Shown one piece after another: positions 37,001-43,436 of a DNA stretch of 64,000 nt (position 1 is the first letter of the stretch; every line of letters starts with the position of its first letter). Under the pieces are notes generated by a model, which saw only the letters and a program-made list of their open reading frames with translations, ran no database searches and was not told the origin of the DNA. The stretch covers positions 986,712-1,050,711 of the forward strand of contig NZ_OESQ01000001.1 in NCBI RefSeq assembly GCF_900240245.1, given 5' to 3'. The stretch is from Lachnoclostridium edouardi (GTDB taxonomy: Bacteria > Bacillota > Clostridia > Lachnospirales > Lachnospiraceae). Position numbers and translations under genes: made by a program.

Positions 37001-38998
37001 TACTGTAAATTTTGTATTTTTAGCTGTCAGGCTGAATTTTCCTTTTTTAGCCTCCGCTCCTGCTTCCAAAGTGACTGCATAACCAGAGCCGTCCTCACCG
37101 TTTTTGGACAAAGCAGCCTTAATATTTTTTAAAGTAAAGGCAGAGCCTATATTGATATCCCCTTCTACATTTCCGCTTAATTGTTCAAAGCTCAAGCCCT
37201 GTTCTTTTGTATATATAATATTTTTTCCGCCGACAGTAATGGTTTTATTTTCAACAATCACAGAGCTTTCCAGAGAACCGATTCCCAAACCTGCCTGATT
37301 ATAAACCACATTTTGAAATGCAGTTTTAAGCACAGTATTTCCTACAGGAATATCTGCATTCCCGCTCATATTTCCCCAGGATAAGCTTGAATCGCCAAAT
37401 TTATAAAGAATATTCTGAATTGTCATTTCTGCCGTTACTTTCTGACTTCCCGGCAGTTTCCAATCCAAATTTATTTTTATGTCTCCGTTTGCAGTTACTT
37501 TCTCCTGATCTAAAAAAATATTAGGTATGTTCACCTGAAACAGAGCCCCAACCTCCAGGTTTGCATTTCCTCCCGTAATATAAGGAACCCACTGTGTTTC
37601 ACTGCTCCCTACATTAACGGTTTCCCCATTTTCTTCTTTTAACATCCAGGTTCCCTGGCTGCCCTCTTCATTTCCTGAAAAGTTTAAGGAAACATTGTCC
37701 TTCTTTATTGATAACCCGCCTATACTAATATCCTTCATCCACTTATTTTCTTTTTTCATGTGGAATTTAGGATTCGCAATATTTAGTGTTTTATTAAATA
37801 AGGAAAAATCTTTTAAGTCTGCTGTAAACTCATCAAAGGAAATACCTGAACGGTTAATTTTTACATGTTCTACTGCTGCATTAGCTTTTAAGTCAAAAAA
37901 CGCCTCGTTTATTCCAACGGCTGCCTCATCCGCCAAAAATGTATCGTCTAAGTCTGTATATTTCATATGGGTAGCTGACAGCTGCAGCATCCCCAGAGAA
38001 AGGGCTGCATCCCCTTTGCTCATTACAGCCATTTTCCCAGGCGCCTTAGAATCGTAAATTAAGGTAAAGTCTGTATTTTTCAGGTTATAAACCAGGCCTG
38101 CAGGCAGAACCAAAGCAATATTCTGGCTTCTGTACTGCATGATTCCCTCTTCAAACTCATAACCTTTGTATCCATAAAGGCGTATATAGCCGTTATAATC
38201 CATCTGGTCCTCTGAGCTTTCAGTGGATATAGCATGAATAGGTTCTTCTGACTGTACCAGGTTATTTGAAGATTCATTAGTAACAGCATTCTCTGCCAGC
38301 TGTCTCGCCTGATCCTGCACAGACATATTTTGAGAAGGCTCTGAACCCGCCTCTGTCTCCGGCCCCTCCGTCCTTTCGTTATCCTCTCCTTCTGCAGACT
38401 CAGAATTTGTCAGTCTCTCAATGACTTCCAGGCCTTGCTCCACTAATGCGTTTACAGAAGTATTTTCCTCGACTGCTTCTCCTGCCTCCATCTTTTGAAT
38501 TCCCTGAAACAGTTGATTTTCCGCCTGTTTTAATTTGGAGACAGCGCTATCACCCTGGGTATTTTTTGGCGCAGCTGAAGGCGCCCCTGCCAGACTGTGG
38601 TTTTCAAATTTATTTACCTTTTTGTAGGAGCCGAATTTTCTGCCAAACCATCCTTTTATCTTACCCCATGTAGAGATCTCGCTAAGATCGTTTTTCCCTA
38701 ATTGGCGGTAAACATCTGCAATAAATCCCCATCCATATGCTTTTTGCAGCAGTTCAGACTCATCCTTTGAAATATCGTCTGGTTTTTGATACAAATATGC
38801 CAGCAGAATGTCTACAGGAGGCTCTGCCTTTACTTCTCTATATTCTTTTATAATTGCTTCTACGCCGTACTGACGGACTGCAGACATGATCTCATTTTCT
38901 CTCATGTCCTTTAGTTCTACATGCCTGGTGTCTGAACTTGCTGCCCTGTCTTTTTTCAGCACATATCTTCTTACTTCCTGTTCTTGAACATTTGCCAT
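31049..38998 (-). CDS. Giant 2649-residue tandem-repeat protein of the injection-like operon
   Basis: Not recognised as a known family. It has no signal peptide, membrane helix or sorting motif. Residues 1-130 are alpha-helical. Residues 190-265 are acidic and disordered. From about 265 to 1950 it is strongly beta-rich. In that part at least six copies of a unit of about 200 residues follow each other. Each unit contains KFSLTAKNTKFTV, ALDIDNHTVHG, GSLKYEEQAFSLQGL, GSYDQNGFSVQ, GKNIALSGTELKYSK and GFDFKTLEG. Residues about 2060-2120 are glycine-rich (VGGGLAVGAGFQLAGQVG). From about 2265 to the end there are long charged helices, coiled-coil in look. It lies between the PAAR-like gene and the YbjN-like gene. 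It could be a very large effector, a scaffold along the membrane, or a lipid- or tube-binding beta filament. Confidence 0.7.
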   Translation of the reverse strand: MANVQEQEVRRYVLKKDRAASSDTRHVELKDMRENEIMSAVRQYGVEAIIKEYREVKAEPPVDILLAYLYQKPDDISKDESELLQKAYGWGFIADVYRQLGKNDLSEISTWGKIKGWFGRKFGSYKKVNKFENHSLAGAPSAAPKNTQGDSAVSKLKQAENQLFQGIQKMEAGEAVEENTSVNALVEQGLEVIERLTNSESAEGEDNERTEGPETEAGSEPSQNMSVQDQARQLAENAVTNESSNNLVQSEEPIHAISTESSEDQMDYNGYIRLYGYKGYEFEEGIMQYRSQNIALVLPAGLVYNLKNTDFTLIYDSKAPGKMAVMSKGDAALSLGMLQLSATHMKYTDLDDTFLADEAAVGINEAFFDLKANAAVEHVKINRSGISFDEFTADLKDFSLFNKTLNIANPKFHMKKENKWMKDISIGGLSIKKDNVSLNFSGNEEGSQGTWMLKEENGETVNVGSSETQWVPYITGGNANLEVGALFQVNIPNIFLDQEKVTANGDIKINLDWKLPGSQKVTAEMTIQNILYKFGDSSLSWGNMSGNADIPVGNTVLKTAFQNVVYNQAGLGIGSLESSVIVENKTITVGGKNIIYTKEQGLSFEQLSGNVEGDINIGSAFTLKNIKAALSKNGEDGSGYAVTLEAGAEAKKGKFSLTAKNTKFTVSGSGINDAQIVGAALNIDNNTIYGEAGNVDYSRANNIISASDLKAKFSTAEGTEVNVNVGSLKYEEQAFFLQGLNGDLSFNLGSLSMTAGITDGSYDQSGFSVPSATGNISVKGKNIALSGTELKYSKDAGFDFKTLEGGVEGNVEVFSGFTLKEGKVSVSKGADSGEVQGEQGEAGAGGTSPISVTLEAGVEAKNGKFSLTAKNTKFTVSDDGVNDAHIVNAILDIDNTIHGEVGNLDYSKENNVISATDLSVDFSTAKGTAVKVNVGSLKYEEKAFSLQGISGDLSINLGGTSMTAKITGGSYDQNGFSVQSAAGNISVLGKNINLSGTNLKYSKEAGFDFKTLGGAIEGNTEIFPGFTLLGGKVSAAKGEAGEGENGTSPISVTVEAGVEAKRGKFNLTADNAQFTVTGNILSSAEIKNATLDIDNHTVYGKAENVNYLGESKAFSAAGLALGFSVTGGPKADVNVGSLKYEEQAFALQGIKGYLSFSLGSLSMTAGVTGGSYDQSGFSVQTVTGNVLALGKNIALSGTELKYSKDAGLDFKTLEGEVGGNVEVFPGFILTGGKISAVKGAALEAGQEENGEAAGGASPISVTVEAGVEAKNGKFSLTAKNTKFTALKDGINDAHIIDAALDIDNHTVHGTVGNADYSKANHMISASDLTAGFSTANGTEVNIKVGNLKYEEQDFNLQGLKGDLSFSLGSLSMTANVSNGSYDQNGFSVQSADGNILALGKNIALSGTELKYSKEAGFDFKTLGGEVKGNLQVFSGFNLTEGKVSAVKGEAGAGENGASPISVTVEAGVEAKKEKFSLTAKNTKFTILGDGINDAHIVDAALDIDNNTVHGTVGNVDYSKANHMISASDLTAGFSTSNGTEANIKVGSLKYEEQAFSLQGIGGNLSFGIGSILMNAKVENGSYDQNGLFIQSASGNIVVMDKTVTLLGEDLKYNKAEGFDFKKLEGKLEGNLQVFSGFNLTEGKVSAVKGETGAGENGASPISITVEAGVEAKKEKFSLTAKNAKVSVSGNTLAEAHMENAVLDVDNHTVYGEVGKADYSGESKALSAADLIMGFSTSGGTKADVKVGSLKYEEKAFSLQGLSGELSFSLGNVLMNTKVENGSYDQSGLFVQTATGNILVMGKTLILSGEELKYNKETGFDFKKIQGGVQGDLELFSGFKLTGVEASAEKGGAAEGAETNSAPVSVILTAGVGADIKNIINITADKASLSVYGDNLGDTVVEQAKLNIKNGLINAESEKINLSPKQKKISAQNLKFSAGGSADGIGPLSNVAGFLNLKEVGVTVGQVSYEQGTGLAYNGFIFNPASINIGTDNLGMLVDFGNNRVEGHLKWQYPGDGEAVGAGEKDEDSHGVNVTEESGGFQAPRIIGVDVNVPIPMLPGVYVGGGLAVGAGFQLAGQVGAQKENQGSGQENDGSIYGLDGQVKLDANAWIGANLHVGLGGKIASLEAGVLAKLGLNLSALSGLNVKVHKTGTELKVQNGRVTYKMAAQAEFVLSAYVKAKLLFFKERTLCQKNLGVWNLGNLELSGALFWDGNNLKIEEPKKSVILGGKTLEKGSLEDTKITTTDQDIAQLPDKQSEEKLENLLNLEEERKKAEDALLDQDVLWGTSGGEAAQAVVNQIKRLAELYEQNLTLLSKRIETLTKESNQALLGTGESFIEIQLSKEIAEKTYALAKKEAEEKHKKQFFGAYSKEIDNIKHLYRKEYREVYLGYVKRMIVTLIGQNEKYFAEQPEGRKSGKNCQNEIEKLNKITDLSALASEKDIKAIWSRCQSIPGWQDASQSHDSTEHNQIITNILGSLESKYDLEKTLNPYLYTETSYHTIYNTQNEYQKEKMQEQMMKDKELAEGPKGSGRDTEVFGKSEQGILAYTSAMIRAAGERQREAVRNYEEKFRPFQKAEESRNAALEEKGRVLQLKGKIDGFLAVPAEELGGQRDKFKEISSTIREYKIKEELEKLKNAENDFIEARPTEGA
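33300..37060 (-). repeat. Tandem coding repeats of 600-630 bp inside the giant gene
   Basis: The DNA encoding KFSLTAKNTKF-type segments recurs near 37020, 36390, 35790, 35160, 34560 and 33960, with a decayed copy near 33350. Nucleotide identity between neighbouring units is high in places, with long shared runs between 34.0 and 35.2 kb. That points to recent duplication or gene conversion and a risk of assembly collapse. Confidence 0.8.
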
Positions 38999-39045
38999 AT
39001 ATATTCCCGCCTGTTCTGCCTTTCAGCGCTATTTATAAATGGTTT

Positions 39046-39432
39046 TTATTTTACCTGAATATTAGTAGTTCCTGGATTCTGAATTTTAATGGTTCCCCCG
39101 TAGGCGCACATAAGGCTGCAGGAGTTATTTAAGGCCGGCTTATTTCCCACCAGCACTGTAGGGGACCCTGGAACCCAAGGCCCTGGAATCACAGGTATAC
39201 ATGGCATGGGAGTAAGCGTCCCCAAAGCCGCCGCTGTAGCTGCGGCTACAGTAGGATTTGCCATGGAGCTGCACATGCCAAAAGGCATAATATTTACCAT
39301 AGGCACATTGTCCATAATGCTGGCCAAAGCCATAGAGGACATGACCTTAGCTGCCGGCAGCACATTCAGCGTAGACGGCGCCATTCCAAAAGAACATTGA
39401 AGCATGGCTCCTCCCAATACACAAAATCCCAT
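39046..39432 (-). CDS. DUF4280 PAAR-like spike-tip protein
   Basis: 128 residues, the usual length. The family pattern is clear: a start of FCVLGGAMLQCSFGMAPS, then NIMPFGMCSSMANPTVAAAT, LTPMPCIPVIPGPWVPG and a closing CAYGGTIKIQNPG. Conserved cysteines at four points could bind a metal at the cone tip. DUF4280 proteins are PAAR-like caps of contractile spikes and are often found beside large effectors. Here the next gene downstream is the giant repeat protein. Confidence 0.85.
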   Translation of the reverse strand: MGFCVLGGAMLQCSFGMAPSTLNVLPAAKVMSSMALASIMDNVPMVNIMPFGMCSSMANPTVAAATAAALGTLTPMPCIPVIPGPWVPGSPTVLVGNKPALNNSCSLMCAYGGTIKIQNPGTTNIQVK

Positions 39433-39445
39433 TGTTAAACCCTCC

Positions 39446-40189
39446 TCAGCCTTTTTTTGTTATTTCTGCTTCCTGTATTTCCATTTTTCCATTAATTTCA
39501 TAACAAATCAGGCATAATTCCGCTTGTTCCATATCATTTGGCAGCAAAATTCTGTAATTTCCCTCTCTGTCTGTTCTTCCTCTGAAAGCAGGATAAATAC
39601 TTGTATCTGCTTTTTTCAGATTTTTGGAAAAAGCTTTATCTATACAGCAGGTTCCGTTTTTTTCGTCTATTTTCTCAATTACTGTAAATTCTACAGTTTT
39701 TCCTTTTTTTCCTTCTGTGACAGCAGCCGCCCTACGGCCTTCCATGTAAGCTCCTCCTACATAATAAACAGGAAAAATAGTTCCGTCTTTCTGGGCATTA
39801 TAATCCTTTAGAAAACGGACGGACTGTTCCTGGCTTAAAGGCACGGCCCATACCTCCATATCTCCAGCTGCTTCTCCCCTTACCTTGGCATACTTTTCAC
39901 TGCCTGGGTAGCTATTGTTAGGAGACAGCCACACTTTATGAATCTCCAGCTGACTCTCGCTAATATCTATATGTATTGCCGCTTTTTCATAAATAGGGCT
40001 TTCAATCACCACATCTATTTCCTGATCTCTGCAGCCTGTTAAAACATAGTATCCGCCTTCTTTTACAGTAATTTTTCCTCCTTCCGGAAGGGAAAATCTT
40101 ACTGCCCCCGCCTCTGCGCCTCTCCCTGTCAGCATATTGTGGAGGGAGAACACTGCCTGCACCTTTATGGTATGTCTGCTTCTTATCAT
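39446..40189 (-). CDS. Unrecognised beta-rich protein of the injection-like operon
   Basis: 247 residues. The family is not recognised. It starts with a short strand-rich domain (IKVQAVFSLHNMLTGRG, EGGYYVLTG, EIDVVIESPIYEKAAIHID) and ends with another (RGRTDREGNYRILLPND, ELCLICYEINGKMEIQ) that has the look of a small Ig-like or carboxypeptidase-regulatory-like fold. There is no signal or membrane helix. It lies 2 bases after the DUF4255 gene and 13 bases before the PAAR-like gene, so a structural or tip-adaptor role is likely. Confidence 0.6.
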   Translation of the reverse strand: MIRSRHTIKVQAVFSLHNMLTGRGAEAGAVRFSLPEGGKITVKEGGYYVLTGCRDQEIDVVIESPIYEKAAIHIDISESQLEIHKVWLSPNNSYPGSEKYAKVRGEAAGDMEVWAVPLSQEQSVRFLKDYNAQKDGTIFPVYYVGGAYMEGRRAAAVTEGKKGKTVEFTVIEKIDEKNGTCCIDKAFSKNLKKADTSIYPAFRGRTDREGNYRILLPNDMEQAELCLICYEINGKMEIQEAEITKKG

Positions 40190-40191
40190 CC

Positions 40192-40767
40192 TTATTCTCC
40201 ATCCTTGTCCTGGAATACCAGATCCATTTCTCTAATTCTTGTAATAGTTCTTAATTTCTCTGACTCCAGCTCTACAGGAGCAACCCGGTAAAACAAAGAA
40301 GTGCGGTAAGGTTTCGACTGATCATTCCAGATTTTCATTTTTTCGTCTATGTCCATATCCAGCATGTCGATTCTTAAATCCATGCCTCCCAGCCCCTCTC
40401 CTACATCCTTGGCCGGTATGATCCGGTTGTCTGAAAGCAGCTGCATAGTTTTTCCTAAAATCCTCTGCTCCTGTCCTGCCCGGAATTTTAAATCGCTGGC
40501 AGAGTATGCTGTGATCATATAATATAAGCTTAAAAATACAGAGGGGAATTTCTGCTGGTCAGCGCCGCTGTTAATCATTCCCTGCATTCTGATATCCCCA
40601 TTTTCCCTGATATCATAAAGGTAAATGCCCAGAATAAAATCTCCTTTTTCGGCAGGGCTGCAAAGACCTACGCTGTTCTGATCCTGAATCAGCTCCGGCA
40701 CCAGGCCCTCTGCCAGCATATCTTTTATTTTTCCTCCCACTTCTGCAATTACTGTATATTTTCCCAT
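40192..40767 (-). CDS. DUF4255 / Pvc16-like cap protein
   Basis: 191 residues, typical. LGIYLYDIRENGDIR, FPSVFLSLYYMITAYS, EQRILGKTMQLLSDNRII, and late SKPYRTSLFYRVAPVELES follow the pattern of the DUF4255 (Pvc16/Afp16 N-terminal) family. In known particles this protein terminates or caps the sheath and tube. Its presence is one of the strongest signs that this operon is a contractile-injection relative rather than a prophage remnant. Confidence 0.85.
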   Translation of the reverse strand: MGKYTVIAEVGGKIKDMLAEGLVPELIQDQNSVGLCSPAEKGDFILGIYLYDIRENGDIRMQGMINSGADQQKFPSVFLSLYYMITAYSASDLKFRAGQEQRILGKTMQLLSDNRIIPAKDVGEGLGGMDLRIDMLDMDIDEKMKIWNDQSKPYRTSLFYRVAPVELESEKLRTITRIREMDLVFQDKDGE

Positions 40768-40791
40768 AATCCAGTTACCTCTTCTCTTGAT

Positions 40792-42525
40792 CTATTCCAA
40801 AAACGCTCCTGGTCCTGCCTGCATATCCCCTTCCCGGCTGTCAGTCTGGCTGTTTTCCTCACTGCTATTCTGACTGCTGCTCTGGCCGCCTTCCCCAGAA
40901 TCCTGGCTATTATTTTCCTGACCGTCTTCCCCGGAATCCTGATTATCTTCCTGGCCGGCATCTTCAGTATTTTCATCTGCCTCCAGCTCTGCTTTGGAGG
41001 TTACTAAAATTCCGTTGCGGAATTCTCCTTCCTCCTCTGCTTTTCCTGTAGCAGGATCATAGAGAATGCCGGAGCCGCTGTATACTCCAAGGAGAAATCC
41101 TCCCTCATAAAGCACTGCCCCTGAAGCATCGTAAAGAATTCCCTGTGCATCATAAAGATTATTGCGGAATTCTCCTTCATATATTTTATAGCTGGTTACA
41201 GGATCATACTGAACTCCCTGGCCGCTGTACTGACCTGCCAAAAAGCCTCCCTCATAAATCAATATTCCCTGCGCGTATTCACGTCCGGTTCCGCTTCTTA
41301 AACCCTGGTCAAATTCTCCTTCATAAACCAGCAAGCCTTCTTCATCATAGCTTTTTCCCTGACCCTGAAACTGTCCTTTCTGAAAATTGCCCTGATATTC
41401 TATTGTGCCGTTTTCCCGGTAAAGAGTTCCCTCCCCCGTCATTTGACCGTTCTCATATCCGCCCTGGTATTTTACATTGCCGTTTTCATACTTTAAGGTT
41501 ACCTGGCCCCCTGAAAATCCAGATCCTTCAAATATTCCGGCTGCAGTCATCAAACCATCCTCATAAGATTTTCCTGTGCCGTCCATTTGGTTATCCTTAA
41601 AACCGCCTCTGTATACTACCTGGCCGTTTTTATATAATACACCTTCACCCTCGTATTTTCCTGAGGCAAACTCTCCTTCATAAATCTTCTGGCCTTCACT
41701 GTACAATACTCCGGTTCCGGAATAATTTCCCTGTTCAAACTCTCCTTTGTATACTACTTGTCCCTGGCTGTCGTAGAGAACGCCTTTCCCGCTGTACAGC
41801 CCTTTGTCAAAATTTCCTTCATAATGTTTCTTTCCGTTTTTCTGGTACAGCACTCCGCTGCCCTCATACTCTCCTGAGGAAAATCCTCCCTCATAGCACA
41901 CCATTCCCCCTTCATAGTAGGAAATGCCCTGCCTCTCATACTTGTTTAAATCAAAATTACCCTGATATTTCAGATCGCCGGAGGGGTAATAAAGCTCCCC
42001 GTACCCGCTGTACATTTCCATCTGAAATCCTCCGGTATAAATTTTATTTCCGTCATAATCGTAGAGCTGGCCGCTGCCTGTTAAGCGCCCCTCTTCCATT
42101 TTTCCTTCATACAGCACATTGCCTGTGGCCCTGTCTGTAAGGCGCACTTTTCCTGTATAAGCTACAATGCCCTCTGCATCCACAGGCATGGTTTTTACTA
42201 AATACCTGGACTGAATTACAGGATAAATGTAATTGATCACAAGAGCAGGCAGTACAATGGCTAAAAGTACCAGCAGATATAAAAGCCTTTTGGCAATATA
42301 ATGCTCTCCAAAAAATACATAAGCTTTTAAGGTTCTGGGAGGCTCCTTCAGCTTTTTCACTTCCTGCATTACATCATTTGTAGCTCTTCTGGCAATGGAA
42401 TTAGGCTGAGCCATATTTTTGCCTTTTCTCACCAGAGTAGTCACCGGCATCATAAAGGTTCTGCCCATCCGCCTGATATATGTATCCATACTGGATTTAA
42501 AATCTGATGAATTTCCAAATTTCAT
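40792..42525 (-). CDS. Membrane-anchored MORN-repeat protein with acidic tail
   Basis: 577 residues. A basic cytoplasmic N-terminus (1-75) is followed by one helix (about 80-102: LLYLLVLLAIVLPALVINYI). More than fifteen MORN-type repeats run from about 115 to 530 (YEGNFDKGLYSGKGVLYDSQ, YRGGFKDNQMDGTGKSY). The last 50 residues are Asp/Glu/Ser/Gln-rich and disordered. MORN repeats form a long flat beta ribbon that binds membranes or proteins. With the helix orientation suggested by the basic N-terminus, the ribbon would lie outside the membrane. This is not a usual gene of contractile systems. It may anchor or guide the particle at the envelope. It overlaps the preceding gene by 29 bases. Confidence 0.75.
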   Translation of the reverse strand: MKFGNSSDFKSSMDTYIRRMGRTFMMPVTTLVRKGKNMAQPNSIARRATNDVMQEVKKLKEPPRTLKAYVFFGEHYIAKRLLYLLVLLAIVLPALVINYIYPVIQSRYLVKTMPVDAEGIVAYTGKVRLTDRATGNVLYEGKMEEGRLTGSGQLYDYDGNKIYTGGFQMEMYSGYGELYYPSGDLKYQGNFDLNKYERQGISYYEGGMVCYEGGFSSGEYEGSGVLYQKNGKKHYEGNFDKGLYSGKGVLYDSQGQVVYKGEFEQGNYSGTGVLYSEGQKIYEGEFASGKYEGEGVLYKNGQVVYRGGFKDNQMDGTGKSYEDGLMTAAGIFEGSGFSGGQVTLKYENGNVKYQGGYENGQMTGEGTLYRENGTIEYQGNFQKGQFQGQGKSYDEEGLLVYEGEFDQGLRSGTGREYAQGILIYEGGFLAGQYSGQGVQYDPVTSYKIYEGEFRNNLYDAQGILYDASGAVLYEGGFLLGVYSGSGILYDPATGKAEEEGEFRNGILVTSKAELEADENTEDAGQEDNQDSGEDGQENNSQDSGEGGQSSSQNSSEENSQTDSREGDMQAGPGAFLE

Positions 42526-43432
42526 GATGCTTCTCTCCCATATCCCTTATCTGCTCTCCGGCAGATGCCTGAGGGCCAGATGATTCCTGTATTTTTAGTG
42601 TTCCGATTGAGTAATAATTATCAGCCGTCCCAGGTTCTTTGCCAACCTGTCTGATAGAAAGTACAAGATAAACCACAGCCAGAACTAAAATCCCCACCGC
42701 TGCAAGATTTTTCAAAAATCCCCCTGCCCGCTTTATTTTTTCCCACATGCGAAAAGCAAAGCTTTCCGGCTTCAGCTGTTCTTTTTTTCTGTCGGCCCAC
42801 TCTCTGTATATATCTTGAAATCTGCCGTAAATTTCTAAAAGATTTTGAAATTTTCCATCCCTCAGATCATAAATCATAGTTTCCATAGGAGGAAAAGCCC
42901 TGATCTCCAGCTCCTCCCTGTAAAGCTCCCAGAAAATGCTCGCCAGCCCTTCTGTTCCCTGTAAAAAAGTACACTCTCTAAAACAATCTAAATTCTTTAA
43001 ATCGTATTCCAGCCTTACCTCCAGGGAACGGCTGACTACTACCAGCTTAGAATCCATAGCAGCCTGGAAAAAATAATCCGGCAGGTCTAAAAGTACCATT
43101 TGTTCCAGCAGATTTTTTCCTATCTCCATCCGCTCTTTCAGGCTGCAGCTTTCTTCCAACTTTTTGGACAAACTTTCCCCTGTATTATGGACCATAACCA
43201 AATACAGATTTTGGGCGTCTGTAAAGAAATCCAGAAAATCTGTAAATGACTGGCTGTGAATCTGATCCATAAAAAACCTGATTTCATCACCGCTTACACT
43301 TTTTAGGTCCTGCCTGGCTATGCGGCAGTCTTTCTGTTCTTTTTCCTCCCGACAGATATACTGGACGATTTCTCCATCGCTTTCCCACTCCCGGATTACC
43401 CTGTATTGCTTTGAAAGATTGCGGATTATCAT
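42497..43432 (-). CDS. Single-pass membrane protein with kinase-like (pseudokinase) N-terminal domain
   Basis: 311 residues. Residues 1-205 have the flow of a small kinase lobe pair without catalytic motifs: an initial strand set, NLYLVMVHNTGESLSKKLEE like a kinase hinge, then a helix-rich part, and no HRD or DFG. Residues about 240-262 are a membrane helix (AVGILVLAVVYLVLSI) followed by a short outside tail. This layout resembles EssB of type VII secretion (cytoplasmic pseudokinase, one helix, outer tail), but the match is by architecture only. It lies between the baseplate genes and the MORN gene and overlaps the latter. Confidence 0.5.
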   Translation of the reverse strand: MIIRNLSKQYRVIREWESDGEIVQYICREEKEQKDCRIARQDLKSVSGDEIRFFMDQIHSQSFTDFLDFFTDAQNLYLVMVHNTGESLSKKLEESCSLKERMEIGKNLLEQMVLLDLPDYFFQAAMDSKLVVVSRSLEVRLEYDLKNLDCFRECTFLQGTEGLASIFWELYREELEIRAFPPMETMIYDLRDGKFQNLLEIYGRFQDIYREWADRKKEQLKPESFAFRMWEKIKRAGGFLKNLAAVGILVLAVVYLVLSIRQVGKEPGTADNYYSIGTLKIQESSGPQASAGEQIRDMGEKHHEIWKFIRF

Positions 43433-43436
43433 ATTT

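Noticed and set aside
32600-38100. Many plus-strand open frames opposite the giant repeat gene, some recurring every 600 bases
   Set aside because: They are antisense shadows that recur only because the coding repeats recur.
31049-38998. The giant protein as a surface adhesin
   Set aside because: No signal peptide, no LPxTG or wall-binding repeats and no membrane helix; the gene lies inside a cytoplasmic assembly operon.
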